The position numbers were made by a program, and so were the translations under genes. Under the pieces are notes generated by a model that worked only from the letters and a program-made list of their open reading frames with translations, did no database searches and had not been told where the DNA came from. A stretch of 64,000 nucleotides of DNA from CAVOHU01 sp963843385. GTDB lineage: Bacteria; Acidobacteriota; Vicinamibacteria; Vicinamibacterales; JAKQTR01. The stretch covers positions 1,364,001 to 1,428,000 of the forward strand of contig CAWJJY010000007.1 of NCBI GenBank assembly GCA_963843385.1. Direction: 5' to 3'. Shown here piece after piece: positions 8,434 through 16,755 of the stretch (positions within the stretch are counted from its first letter, which is position 1; the number at the start of each line of letters is the position of its first letter).

Positions 8434-9309
8434 TCACGCAACAATGTGCGACAGGCTCGTCACGACGATGTCCGTGCCGCCGCACGCCTTGATCCGCGGG
8501 ATGAGCGTGGGCAGGTCTGCACGCGGGACTGCCGCCTTGACGGCGTAGCCGGCGCCCCCGTGCAGCATGGAGATGGTCGGCTCGCGCATGCTGGGCACGG
8601 CTGCGCAGATCGCTTCGAGCCGATCGGGCGAGACGTTGACCTCGAGCATGACCCGCTGCCTGGCGTCGAGCACCGACTTGAGCAGCAGCACGAGGCCGTC
8701 GACCGTGGTGCGGTGCCCCGGATCGTCGAGCGCGCGCGGGTGGGCGAAGAGCCGGGTGGTCGAGCGCATCAACTCGTCGACAATCACCAGGTCGTTGGCC
8801 TCGAGCGTGGCGCCGGTGGCACTGTTGTCAACGATGAGGTCGGCGTCCTCTGGCGGGAACACCTCGGTCGCCCCATAAGACCTGATGTAGGCCGCCCCCG
8901 GGCTTCTCTGGGCGATCCATCCCCTGGTGAGCCGCTCGTACTCCGAGGCGACCACCAGCCTCCGATCCGGCAGCTTGCCCTCGATCAGGAGCGATGCGGG
9001 CGCGGCGGCCACCAGGCGTACCGGGTCGAGGCCGGTGTCCAGCAACTCGACGAGGTCGGCCCCGAGCTCGGCGACCCAGTCGGCGCCGGCGAACCCCACG
9101 TCCCGGGAGCCTGCGTGCAGCATCTCGACCACGTTCTGCGGCTTGAGGAGCTTGACCTCGCAACCGGGCAGCGAGATGTGGGGCCGATACCCGCGGCCGT
9201 CCTCGCGCACGCGGATGCCCGCTTCGCCCAGCAGCGCAAAGACCTCGGCCTGGATCCGGCCCTTGGGAAGTGCCAGCCGCAAGATGGAACGATCGATGAG
9301 GGGCGTCAT
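8434..9309 (-). CDS. hisG: ATP phosphoribosyltransferase, long form
   Basis: First, committed step: ATP + PRPP gives phosphoribosyl-ATP. The start ATG, 9 bases after GAGAAGGG, gives 291 aa. This length fits the hexameric long form that carries its own C-terminal histidine-binding regulatory domain and needs no HisZ. Visible features are LRLALPKGRI at the N-terminus, DVGFAGADWV, the PRPP loop DADLIVDNSATGATL, and a C-terminal ACT-like region around PTISMLHGGAGYAVKAAVPR. No hisZ is seen. Feedback inhibition by histidine is thus expected at the protein level, in addition to the leader-peptide attenuation described upstream. Earlier in-frame GTG codons lie inside the attenuator hairpin and are rejected. 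Confidence 0.94.
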   Translation of the reverse strand: MTPLIDRSILRLALPKGRIQAEVFALLGEAGIRVREDGRGYRPHISLPGCEVKLLKPQNVVEMLHAGSRDVGFAGADWVAELGADLVELLDTGLDPVRLVAAAPASLLIEGKLPDRRLVVASEYERLTRGWIAQRSPGAAYIRSYGATEVFPPEDADLIVDNSATGATLEANDLVIVDELMRSTTRLFAHPRALDDPGHRTTVDGLVLLLKSVLDARQRVMLEVNVSPDRLEAICAAVPSMREPTISMLHGGAGYAVKAAVPRADLPTLIPRIKACGGTDIVVTSLSHIVA

Positions 9310-9372
9310 GCCCGGGAACCCTTCTCGATTGAGGGCCCCGAGGCTCAGGCGGGATGGACTCAGGCGGATGTG

Positions 9373-9415
9373 CCCGAATACAGCGACGCCGGCCACGGGG
9401 CCGGCGCTGTTCGGG
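9373..9415 (-). terminator. Histidine-operon attenuator hairpin
   Basis: In the leader RNA a 43-nt stem-loop lies between the leader peptide and hisG. The core is GCCGGCC (9405-9399), loop CCGT, and GGCCGGC (9394-9388). The stem extends through CAG/CTG and CCCGAA/TTCGGG at the base. The same heptamer GGCCGGC also occurs at the end of the leader-peptide coding sequence (9448-9442), so the left arm can pair with either copy. This is the switch expected for an attenuator: ribosome stalled on His codons, leader copy free, terminator broken. There is no U-run after the stem, so classical intrinsic termination is uncertain. The stem might instead work through Rho or by hiding downstream sequence. 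Confidence 0.65.
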
Positions 9416-9438
9416 TGCGCGCTACGAGCACACCATCA

Positions 9439-9498
9439 TCAGCCGGCCTGTGGGCCGTGGCAATGATGATGATGGTGGTGGCGCGTCACTGATACCAT
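9439..9498 (-). CDS. hisL: his operon leader peptide (HisL)
   Basis: A 19-residue open frame reads MVSVTRHHHHHHCHGPQAG: six consecutive His codons, Cys, then a seventh His, followed by TGA. It lies 129 bp upstream of hisG on the same strand. In E. coli and Salmonella a leader peptide with seven His codons senses charged tRNA-His and controls termination before hisG; this frame has the same logic. After the stop codon the RNA reads GATGATGGTG, perfectly complementary to ten bases of the His-codon run, which gives the expected 1:2 pairing. An earlier in-frame ATG (9516) would add six residues. The sequence has no close Shine-Dalgarno, and the promoter position suggests it may be leaderless. Confidence 0.85.
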   Translation of the reverse strand: MVSVTRHHHHHHCHGPQAG

Positions 9499-9506
9499 GT
9501 GAATCG

Positions 9507-9536
9507 AGTCTCGCATCGGTCGGCGCAGCCTGTCAA
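9507..9536 (-). promoter_or_regulatory. Candidate promoter of the histidine operon
   Basis: TTGACA (9536-9531), a perfect -35 hexamer, starts at the base after the dtd stop codon. An 18 bp spacer leads to GAGACT, a weak -10 with the key A at position 2 and T at position 6. Transcription would start near 9500, almost on the ATG of the leader peptide. The -35 is convincing and the -10 is not. Confidence 0.5.
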
Positions 9537-9986
9537 CTAGAATTCTTTCCGGCTGTCGATCAGGATCGTGACGGGGCCGTCGTTGACGAGTTCGACCGCC
9601 ATGTGGGCCTGAAACGTACCGGTCTCCACCTTCACGCCCGACTCGCGCAGCACCCGTACCACTTCATCGAACAGCAGACGGCCCATGTCGGGTTCCGCCG
9701 CGTCGATGAACGACGGCCGCCGCCCCTTCCTGCAATCTCCGTAGAGCGTGAATTGCGACACCGCGAGGATCGAACCGCCGGCCTCGGAGAGACTTCGGTT
9801 CATCTTCCCGTCCTGGTCGGGGAAGATCCGAAGGTCGCGCACTTTCGACGCGATGTACTGAACGTCGGCCGGACCGTCGGCGCGCCCCACGCCGACGAGC
9901 ACGAGCAGACCCAGGCCGATCTCGCCCACGGTCCGGCCCTCGACACTGACACGGGCGGAACTGGTTCGCTGGACGACCGCTCTCAT
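9537..9986 (-). CDS. dtd: D-aminoacyl-tRNA deacylase
   Basis: Hydrolyses D-amino acids wrongly attached to tRNA (and Gly-tRNA-Ala), a proofreading step in the cytoplasm. Its 149 aa match DTD exactly in length. The two active-site motifs are present: SQFTLYGDCRKGRRPSF (the SQxxL motif) and VNDGPVTILIDS (the NxGPxT motif, here with Asp following Asn). The N-terminus MRAVVQRTSSARVSVEG is typical. It overlaps the end of ttcA as ATGA. The histidine-operon promoter starts right after its stop codon. Confidence 0.95.
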   Translation of the reverse strand: MRAVVQRTSSARVSVEGRTVGEIGLGLLVLVGVGRADGPADVQYIASKVRDLRIFPDQDGKMNRSLSEAGGSILAVSQFTLYGDCRKGRRPSFIDAAEPDMGRLLFDEVVRVLRESGVKVETGTFQAHMAVELVNDGPVTILIDSRKEF

Positions 9987-10777
9987 GGCTCCGCGCCAGC
10001 AATCGATCGGGCGGTGTCGGCCACCGGGTTCAGGCGCGTATCCAGCAGGTGCCGAGGCGCGACGTGGGCGAGCGCCGTCAGCATCGACGCGCGTACGCCC
10101 GGATGTTCGCGTTCGAGGTCGGCGATCAGACGCTTGATCCGCTGCCGCTGGAGGCTCAAGTCACCGCACGCGGAGCAGCAACACCCGATGATCGGGAGCT
10201 CGTTCTGTTTCGCGTAGGCCCTCGCGTCATCTTCGGCGACATACACCAGAGGCCGGATCACAGTGTGATTCCCATCGTCTGAGAGCAGGCGGGCGGGCAT
10301 CGCCTTGAGCTGGCCGGCGAACAGGAGGTTGAGCAGGAGCGTCTCGACGAAGTCATCGGCGTGATGGCCGAGCGCAATCTTGGTCGCTCCGAGCTCGTCG
10401 GCGAACCGGTACAACACCCCCCGGCGCAGCCGCGCGCACAGCGAGCACGGCGTTTCGAGGGGATCGATGAGGTCGTCGATGACTTCGCCGATCGATGTCT
10501 TCTGCAGGCGGTGTTCCCACCCGCGCGCCGCGCACGCCTCCGAAATCAGGTCTCCCCGGAACTCCGCATAACCGGAGTCCACCGTGAAGCCGACCAGCGT
10601 GAACCGGATCGGGGCGCGTTGACGGAGGACGTCCAGGATCTGCATCAGCGCCCAGCTGTCCTTGCCGCCGGACAGGCCGACCATGATTCGATCGCCGTCC
10701 TCGATCAGGTTGAAGTCGACGGCGGCCGTCGTCACCTTCTTGGCCAGGCGGGATTCGAGAGGGCTGCGGTACGCCAT
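9983..10777 (-). CDS. ttcA: tRNA 2-thiocytidine biosynthesis protein TtcA-like
   Basis: Probable PP-loop ATPase that thiolates cytidine 32 of tRNA using an iron-sulfur cluster. The adenylation loop IMVGLSGGKDSWALMQIL is near residues 30-48. The family's CxxC pair appears as PCSLCARLRRGVLY, and GHHADDFVETLLLNLLF follows. A later cysteine-rich stretch (IIGCCCSACGDLS) supplies the third cluster ligand region, though TtcA usually has a simpler Cys arrangement there. 264 aa is shorter than the E. coli enzyme (311) but normal for many bacterial homologues. A TtuA or TilS-like role is less likely, because TtuA has more zinc-finger cysteines. Gap of 14 bp after the glycosyltransferase gene, so possibly co-transcribed with it. 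Confidence 0.85.
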   Translation of the reverse strand: MAYRSPLESRLAKKVTTAAVDFNLIEDGDRIMVGLSGGKDSWALMQILDVLRQRAPIRFTLVGFTVDSGYAEFRGDLISEACAARGWEHRLQKTSIGEVIDDLIDPLETPCSLCARLRRGVLYRFADELGATKIALGHHADDFVETLLLNLLFAGQLKAMPARLLSDDGNHTVIRPLVYVAEDDARAYAKQNELPIIGCCCSACGDLSLQRQRIKRLIADLEREHPGVRASMLTALAHVAPRHLLDTRLNPVADTARSIAGAEP

Positions 10778-10791
10778 GAGCTGATTTCAGT

Positions 10792-11847
10792 TTATCGCAG
10801 GAGCAATTTCTCGAGCGTCGCGGGCCAGGTCACGCCCTGCGCGAAGCGGGCGGCCTCGCCGCCCATGCGCTCGGCAAGCGCACGATCATCGGCGAGCTTC
10901 CGAAGCGATGCCGCCAGCGCGGAGGGGGTCGGCGCCGTCACGAAACCCCGCACGCCGTCGGCCACCAGTTCGGCCGGCCCGCCGCTGTCGGAGCAGGTCA
11001 CGACCGCCTTGGAGGAGGCAAAGGCCTCGATCGTGACCAGCCCGTAATCTTCCTCCTGCGCGGGAAAGGCCACAGCCCGGCAGCGCGCAAACTCGCGAAG
11101 CAGATCCTCTGAACTCACGGCCCCCATGAGGCGAACACGGTCGCGGAGCCCGAGTTGGTCGACCAGCGCCTTCAATGCAGGCGCCTCTTCCCCGTCCCCG
11201 GCAATCGTGCACCGGACACCGGCCGCCTCGGGTTCGGCAAGGGCCCGCACCAGCAGGTCCAGCCGCTTCAACGGCGTCAGGCGTGACACCGCAAACAGGT
11301 CCCCGTCGTACCCCTCGCAACGGTACGCGAGCGGCGGCGGCGGCGGGTACAGAACCTCTGAGGAAATACGGCCAAAGCGCTGGAGCCGCTGCTGGATCGT
11401 TCGCGATTGAGCGAACAGCCGGGTCACGTTGCGCGTAAGGAGGTACTTGTCCGCCGCGTGAAACAGCAGCCGCCTGGTTCGCTCCTTGAGCTTGCCGCGC
11501 CACGACAGCGACGAGCTGAACCGCGGCCAGAGGTCGTAGTACTCCCGCATCCGGTGATTGAGCCAGCAGACGTGAGCGGGATGACGGACGGCGTAGCTGG
11601 GATAACGAAAGCTGATGACCTGGTCCACGCGGTGCCCGTCGTGGGTCATCCCGACGTCGGTCATCCAGTTCGCGAGATACGCGGTGCCCTGGCGGCCGAA
11701 TCTGTTCTGTGGCGTCACAACGACGGTGGCCTCGTGGCCCGCCTCGCGCAGTGCCTCTACCAGCGCGCGGGCGATCACCATGTGCCCGCCCTCGGCGAAC
11801 AATGGACTCGAGGTTACGACCGCAATGCGCTTCATCTGCAAGGCCAT
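10792..11847 (-). CDS. Glycosyltransferase family 4 (GT-B)
   Basis: 351 aa with the GT4 layout: an N-terminal Rossmann half beginning MKRIAVVTSSPLFAEGGHMVIARALVEAL, and a C-terminal donor-binding half with GDLFAVSRLTPLKRLDLLVRAL, CTIAGDGEEAPALKALV, RVRLMGAVSSEDLLREF, AVAFPAQEEDYGLVTIEAFAS (the E-x7-E region) and SGGPAELV. Predicted to transfer a sugar from a nucleotide donor to a membrane glycolipid at the inner leaflet. The exact sugar is not readable. I chose the ATG that overlaps the upstream stop (TGATG); the next Met, four codons on, is an alternative. First of several glycosyltransferases in this locus. Confidence 0.85.
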   Translation of the reverse strand: MALQMKRIAVVTSSPLFAEGGHMVIARALVEALREAGHEATVVVTPQNRFGRQGTAYLANWMTDVGMTHDGHRVDQVISFRYPSYAVRHPAHVCWLNHRMREYYDLWPRFSSSLSWRGKLKERTRRLLFHAADKYLLTRNVTRLFAQSRTIQQRLQRFGRISSEVLYPPPPPLAYRCEGYDGDLFAVSRLTPLKRLDLLVRALAEPEAAGVRCTIAGDGEEAPALKALVDQLGLRDRVRLMGAVSSEDLLREFARCRAVAFPAQEEDYGLVTIEAFASSKAVVTCSDSGGPAELVADGVRGFVTAPTPSALAASLRKLADDRALAERMGGEAARFAQGVTWPATLEKLLLR

Positions 11848-13734
11848 CAGGGAATCAGCTCCGGCGTGACCTGGACCGCCAGGAATCGCCGGTCGTCGGA
11901 ACCCGGATTCACCAGGCGCGGCACGAAAGCCCCGGTTGTCGAGATCGAGACCACCCAGACTCTGGTTCCACCGTACGGGAACCCGGAATCGAGCGGCACT
12001 CTCACCGGCGTGGTCTGATCCTGTTTCATGTCGACCGTTGTGCTCCACCAGCCGCGGGAAACCGTAACCCGTGTCGGCGCACCCGCAGTCGCCAGGGTGA
12101 GCTCGAGATAGGATGCCGGTTCAACCGTCCTGACGAGAATCTCCGCACGAGACTGACCGCGCACCCAGAAGAAGTAACCCTCGCGCTTGTACGCATCATC
12201 GTCGAGGAAGAAGATCTGAAAACCGCGTTGGCGGCCGAACCAGATTCGGGGATGATCCGGCTCCGTGTTGATCGGCAGATCGAGCACGAGCGTCAACTCG
12301 ACGGGCAGCAGCCGCAGCGGGCCCTGCTTCGTGTGCTCAGCCGGGTAGAACGCGGAATAGAACGGGTTCAGCACGATCTGCGCGGTGAACAGGGCCCCAA
12401 TCACCCATGGCACCATCGCGACCGCCAGGGACTCGATCGCCGGCAGCAGGAAAAGGAACACGCCGTAGGTGTTCATGAAATAGCGGTTCCCCAGCGAGCC
12501 GCCGCCGCCGTTGTAGGTGTAGGGCACCCAGATGATCAGCAGCAGGATCTCCGCCATGGCCGCGCCGAAGATCAGCCACTCCCACATCTTTCGCCGGCGC
12601 CACTGCCACAGCATGAAGCCCATGGCGAACACCGCAGGACAGTAATACGGAAGGATGCCCGAGTTGCGCCCGACGAAGAAGTAACCCAGGTTGTGCGAGA
12701 AGACGGTCCAGAACACCCGCCGGTCGAAGATGATCTCCGTGAGCACCTGGTCGGTCACCTTGGACTTGCCCGCCGTGTCGAAGTTCATGGTCGGGCTCTG
12801 GAACGGATAGTCGCCGTAGAACGTCTTGCGCTCACCTCCCTGGTAGTTCCACTCGCCGGATGTCGCGATATTACCCGCGAGCAGGACAGCGCCCATCAGG
12901 CCGAACAACACCCCGCACACGAACCCGCGCCTCCACCGGCGCCGCCAGGCCAACATCACCAGCATCGGCAGGATGAGCAGGAGTATGTTCGGCTTCGAAA
13001 ACGTCGCGACACCCAGCAGTACCGACGCGGCGAGGTCGGATCGCCCGGTCAACGACCAGCGCAGCCACCTCGGCACAAAGGCAGGATCGGCCACCTCCTT
13101 GTAGAGCCAGCAGAAGTAGCCGAGCATCACGAGCGCCAGGTTGAAGAGCTCCGGCGTCATCCACGCAAAGTACGCGGGAGCGACGCTCGCCATCAGGAAT
13201 CCGGTCGACAGCACCAGCGCCGGAATCGGGGACGTTCGTGCATTCAGAAACAGATACCCCGCCAGGACCATCAGCCCGAGCAGGACGGCATGAAAGACGA
13301 GGAAGCCGTTGGTCTTGAACAGTGCGACGAACGGCGCGCTGAAGAGCGGGTAGACGTAGTTCTTCCCGAAGAACAACTCGGTCGCATCCGGGTCCGGCGA
13401 CGAGCTGACATGAACAAACGGCGCACCCTCCGTCCACCGCGACGTGCAGGTCACGGCCCTTCTTGAGGAAGATGCCATTCGGCCCGGACGGGTACTCCCG
13501 ATACGTCCGCACCAGGTCCTCGCGTCTGTACGCGAGGTCGAAGTCGGACACGATGCTGTGCGTCATCAGGTAATAGGTGGCTTCGTCGCTCTGGAACCCG
13601 AGTGACGCCCGCGAGAAATCGACGGACACGCCCCAGCCGGCATACAGGCAGATCACGAGCAGCGCGGCCACGATCCCGGGCGCCGCATCCATGCGATGGC
13701 GCGAGGCTGTCGGTTTGTCCGGCTCAGTAGGCAT
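11847..13734 (-). pseudogene. Polytopic membrane protein, glycosyltransferase-like (GT-C type), interrupted by one frameshift
   Basis: Two frames join into one protein of about 628 aa. The N-terminal frame (from 13734) has a transmembrane segment IVAALLVICLYAGWGV and the loop SDEATYYLMTHSIVSDFDLAYRREDL, typical of dolichyl-phosphate-mannose/ArnT-like membrane enzymes with an acidic periplasmic loop. The C-terminal frame (ending 11847) holds about nine further hydrophobic helices and a soluble periplasmic C-terminal domain. The break lies near 13440-13465, after the residues LKKGRDLH; skipping one base resumes with W-T-E-G-A-P-F-V-H-V. Everything else looks intact, so a sequencing error or very recent mutation is likely. 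It probably glycosylates a lipid-linked or periplasmic acceptor. The end overlaps the GT4 gene start. Confidence 0.7.
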
Positions 13735-13754
13735 GGCTCATCTCGGCGATGCGC

Positions 13755-14963
13755 TCACACGCGGTCCGGGCGGTCGGCATCGAGGAACGAGAGGTCCGCG
13801 TCGAGCACCCCCTTCCGGTGCGTGCGCCGGGACGTTTCGTGCAGGATCGGGTACAGCCGCTCCAGCTTCTTCACGAAGGTGGCGATGTCGTATCGCCGGC
13901 TCGACACGCGCGCGTTCGCAGAGAGGCGTGCGCGCTCCTCCGGCTGCTGCATGAGCGCGAGCATCTGGTCGGCGAGCGCCCTGGCGTTGCGCTTGGGCAC
14001 GATCCGCGCGTCATGACCCTCAGTCAGGATGTCGAGCAATCCGTCGGCGTCGGTCGCGACGATGGCGCGCCCGGCGGCCAGGGCTTCGAAGGCGGTCAGC
14101 GGCGTCCCTTCCCAGAGCGATGGAAACACGCTCAGGTCGAAGGCCGAGAGCAGCCGCGCCACGTCCCGCACGAACCCCGCGAACACGAATCGATCGCCAA
14201 GCTTCAGCCGCTGCGCCTGCTCCTCGAGCGAAGGCCGGAGCGGACCCTCGCCGACGAGGAAGAACTTCGCGTCGGGCCGCTCGTCGAGCACCATCCGCGC
14301 GGCGTCGACCAGATACTCGTTGCCTTTCGAGTCGTGCAACCGGGTCACGGTGCCGATCGCGAACTCGCCAGGCTTCAATCCGAGCTCGCGCCGCGTTTCG
14401 TCGATCTCGGCTGCCGACCACACCGTGCTGAACTCGTCGTTCGGCGCCCCGAGGTACACGAGCTTCACCCGCTCGGGCTTGATCAGTCGCGCCTTGATCA
14501 CGAACTCGGCCGTGCTTCGCCCGACCGCCAGCGCGATGTCGGTGAAGGGCGCGAGTGACTTGTCGGCGACCTTCTGAAACCACGGCGTGTCAGTCAGGTT
14601 CGCGTGCTCGTGCAGGATCGTCGGCAGCCGGCGCATCGCGGCCGCGGCCCGGCCGAATGTGGTCGCCCCATACCCGTGCATGTGCAGCAGGTCGATTCGT
14701 TTGGCGTCGATGACCTTCAGCAGTGCCGTCAACGTCGCCGGATCGAATTTCGACTTGTGGAGATACGTGATGTCGATGCCGAACGACTCGAGTGTCTCCT
14801 CCGACAGGTCCTTCTTCCGGAGGCTCACCAGCGACACATTGAAGCGGGCGGGATCGAAACGCGGGATCATCCACGCGAAGAGGCGTTTGACCCCGTGCAT
14901 GCGCGACCCTTCCCACCCGAGGTGGTCGCAGATCTGGAGGATGTTGAGCTTCCCGTCCGTCAT
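13755..14963 (-). CDS. Glycosyltransferase family 4 (GT-B)
   Basis: 402 aa, GT4 family. N-terminal half: LNILQICDHLGWEGSRMHGVKR and LLHMHGYGATTFGR. C-terminal half: FAIGTVTRLHDSKGNEYLVDAA, AKFFLVGEGPLRPSLEEQA, RFVFAGFVRDVARLLSAFD and SVFPSLWEGTPLTAFEALAAG with the conserved Glu pair. The many 'H-x-H/HE-H-A' segments (TILHEHANLTD) are typical of cell-surface polysaccharide glycosyltransferases. The start is the ATG that overlaps the acyltransferase stop (ATGA); a longer open frame reaching 15347 lies over the acyltransferase and is not used. The gap to the frameshifted membrane protein is 20 bp. Confidence 0.87.
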   Translation of the reverse strand: MTDGKLNILQICDHLGWEGSRMHGVKRLFAWMIPRFDPARFNVSLVSLRKKDLSEETLESFGIDITYLHKSKFDPATLTALLKVIDAKRIDLLHMHGYGATTFGRAAAAMRRLPTILHEHANLTDTPWFQKVADKSLAPFTDIALAVGRSTAEFVIKARLIKPERVKLVYLGAPNDEFSTVWSAAEIDETRRELGLKPGEFAIGTVTRLHDSKGNEYLVDAARMVLDERPDAKFFLVGEGPLRPSLEEQAQRLKLGDRFVFAGFVRDVARLLSAFDLSVFPSLWEGTPLTAFEALAAGRAIVATDADGLLDILTEGHDARIVPKRNARALADQMLALMQQPEERARLSANARVSSRRYDIATFVKKLERLYPILHETSRRTHRKGVLDADLSFLDADRPDRV

Positions 14964-15730
14964 GATGCCCCGTCCGGCGCGACAGGCGCTGGCGCCCGCG
15001 TCCCGATGATTCTCGCCGGCACGCCGGCCGCAATGGCGTACGCCGGAACCTCGTCCCGGACGACAGCCTGCGCCCCGATGACGGCATTCGCCCCGATGGT
15101 CACGCCATCCAGGATCTTGGCCCCCGATCCCATCCACACGCCCTCGCCGATCACGACGCCCTTCGACGAACGAGCCCCGGCCAGTATGGGCTTCGACGTG
15201 TCGCTGAGGTCGTGGTCGCCGCCGACCACGTAGCAGTATGCGGCCAGAAGCGTGTCGGCCCCGATCGTGACGCGGCTCGCCGAGAACACCTCGCAGTTGA
15301 ATCCCAGGTTGGCACGATCGGCGAGCTCGATATCGCCGTTCTTGCACGACAGGATGGTGTTTCGGCCGACGAACACCCCGCTGCCGATGCGGATACCCTG
15401 GTTGGCATCACCCTTCGCGTCGAGCAGGCAGTTGTCGTCGATCACGACGTTGTCCCCGATGCGGATCTTCCCGGGGTGCCTGAGCACCACATGCTGACCG
15501 AACACGACGTTGCGGCCGCACGACCCGAGCAGCAGCGGGTACAGCCACTTGCGAAGCACCAGACCCAGCGCGCCGGGCACGCTCTGACTGAAGAGTGTCA
15601 CCAGTTCGTGCTTCAGCAACGCCCCGAAGCCGGGCCGCCCGACCACCAGCGCGGCATACTTCGCGAGGGCGGACGACCGGGCGTCGAACAACTGCTCCTG
15701 CGCCTTGGGGATGTTCCGCGGTTCATTCAT
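14960..15730 (-). CDS. Left-handed beta-helix (hexapeptide repeat) acyltransferase
   Basis: 256 aa. From about residue 85 the chain shows hexapeptide repeats ([LIV]-G-x4): IRIGDNVVIDDNCLL, IRIGSGVFVGRNTILS, VTIGADTLLAAYCYVVGGDHDL, VVIGEGVWMGSGAKILDGVTIGANAVIGAQAVV, ending AYAIAAGVPARIIGTR. This is the signature of the xenobiotic/serine acetyltransferase-like group that O-acetylates sugars. The N-terminal 80 residues are helical and include KYAALVVGRPGFGALLKHELV. The start ATG (MNEPRNIP) follows GGAAGGGG at 12 bases; an upstream ATG at 15781 overlapping the epimerase gene is the alternative. The neighbours suggest acetylation of the same glycan built by the surrounding transferases. Confidence 0.85.
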   Translation of the reverse strand: MNEPRNIPKAQEQLFDARSSALAKYAALVVGRPGFGALLKHELVTLFSQSVPGALGLVLRKWLYPLLLGSCGRNVVFGQHVVLRHPGKIRIGDNVVIDDNCLLDAKGDANQGIRIGSGVFVGRNTILSCKNGDIELADRANLGFNCEVFSASRVTIGADTLLAAYCYVVGGDHDLSDTSKPILAGARSSKGVVIGEGVWMGSGAKILDGVTIGANAVIGAQAVVRDEVPAYAIAAGVPARIIGTRAPAPVAPDGAS

Positions 15731-15771
15731 AGTGTGCGTCACCCCTTCCGCGTCGGCTGGGACGGTGCGGT

Positions 15772-16755
15772 TCACAGCCATCCCTCGGCTTTGTACCACG
15801 CCAGCGTACGCCCAATCCCCTCTCGCAGCCCTACGGCAGGACGAAATCCCAGCTCCGCGCTGGCGCGGGACGTGTCGAAGGCCCGGCTCTTCGTGAAGAA
15901 GTCGACCCGCCTCCGGTAGATCGGCGGCTCGATCCGGAACGGCACGCACACGGCCTCGCACAACGCTCCGGCCATCCAGAACGGCCACACCGGCAGGTGC
16001 CACCGGACTGGCCGCACGCCCGCGACGTCCGCGATGAGCGCGACGAGTTCGTTCAATCGCGTCACTTCCGCTCCGGCGAGGATATAGGTCCGTCCCGCGG
16101 CAGCGGGAGTTTCGCCGCAGAGCCTGAACCCTTCGACCAGATCATCGATGTAGGTGACGTGGTAGAAGATCTCCCCGGGCCCCAACGTCACGAATCGACG
16201 TCGGGCGACACCACGGAACAGCTTGAGCAGGCGGCGATCACCAGGCCCGTAGATGCCGCTCGGGCGGGCAATGACCAGCTCGAGGCCTGTTCGTTCCGCC
16301 GCCGCCCGCGCCAGCCGCTCACCCTCCAGCTTGGTGCGCTGGTAGTCGTCGCCCGGCCTCAGCGGCGCGTCCTCGTTGGCCGGCGGATGTTCCACGTCGC
16401 CGTGGACGCCGACGGTGCTGCAGTGCACGAGCCGGCGGGCGCCTGAAGCCGCCGCAACCTCGACCAGCGACTCGACAGCCCTGGCGTTGACCGCCGCATA
16501 CTCGGCGGCGGAGAGTCCCGCCTGCCTGTATATCGCCGCGATGTGGTAGACCACCTCCGCGCCGTCCACGGCGCGCTCGAGCGACGCGCGATCCCGCAGG
16601 TCCCCTTCGCACACCTCGACGCCGTCGAGCCCGGGCCGGGTCGTCGCTGCCGCAGGGCGACGGACGAGTGCCCGCACCTCGTGCCCGCGCGCCAGGAGCC
16701 CGCGCGCCAGATGTCCGCCGGTGAACCCGGTCGCTCCCGTTACGAGGACGCGCAT
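15772..16755 (-). CDS. NAD(P)-dependent epimerase/dehydratase (extended SDR)
   Basis: 327 aa. Rossmann signature VLVTGATGFTGGHLARGLL at the N-terminus. The catalytic pair is Y-x3-K in DYQRTKLEGERL with the Ser/Thr of HCSTVGVHG. ARPSGIYGPGDRR is the conserved substrate-loop region of extended SDRs. These enzymes modify nucleotide sugars or hopanoid/isoprenoid-linked sugars (a HpnA-like protein also has this organisation). Substrate not determined. It overlaps the 3' end of the upstream methyltransferase gene by 16 bp and so belongs to the same operon. Confidence 0.85.
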   Translation of the reverse strand: MRVLVTGATGFTGGHLARGLLARGHEVRALVRRPAAATTRPGLDGVEVCEGDLRDRASLERAVDGAEVVYHIAAIYRQAGLSAAEYAAVNARAVESLVEVAAASGARRLVHCSTVGVHGDVEHPPANEDAPLRPGDDYQRTKLEGERLARAAAERTGLELVIARPSGIYGPGDRRLLKLFRGVARRRFVTLGPGEIFYHVTYIDDLVEGFRLCGETPAAAGRTYILAGAEVTRLNELVALIADVAGVRPVRWHLPVWPFWMAGALCEAVCVPFRIEPPIYRRRVDFFTKSRAFDTSRASAELGFRPAVGLREGIGRTLAWYKAEGWL

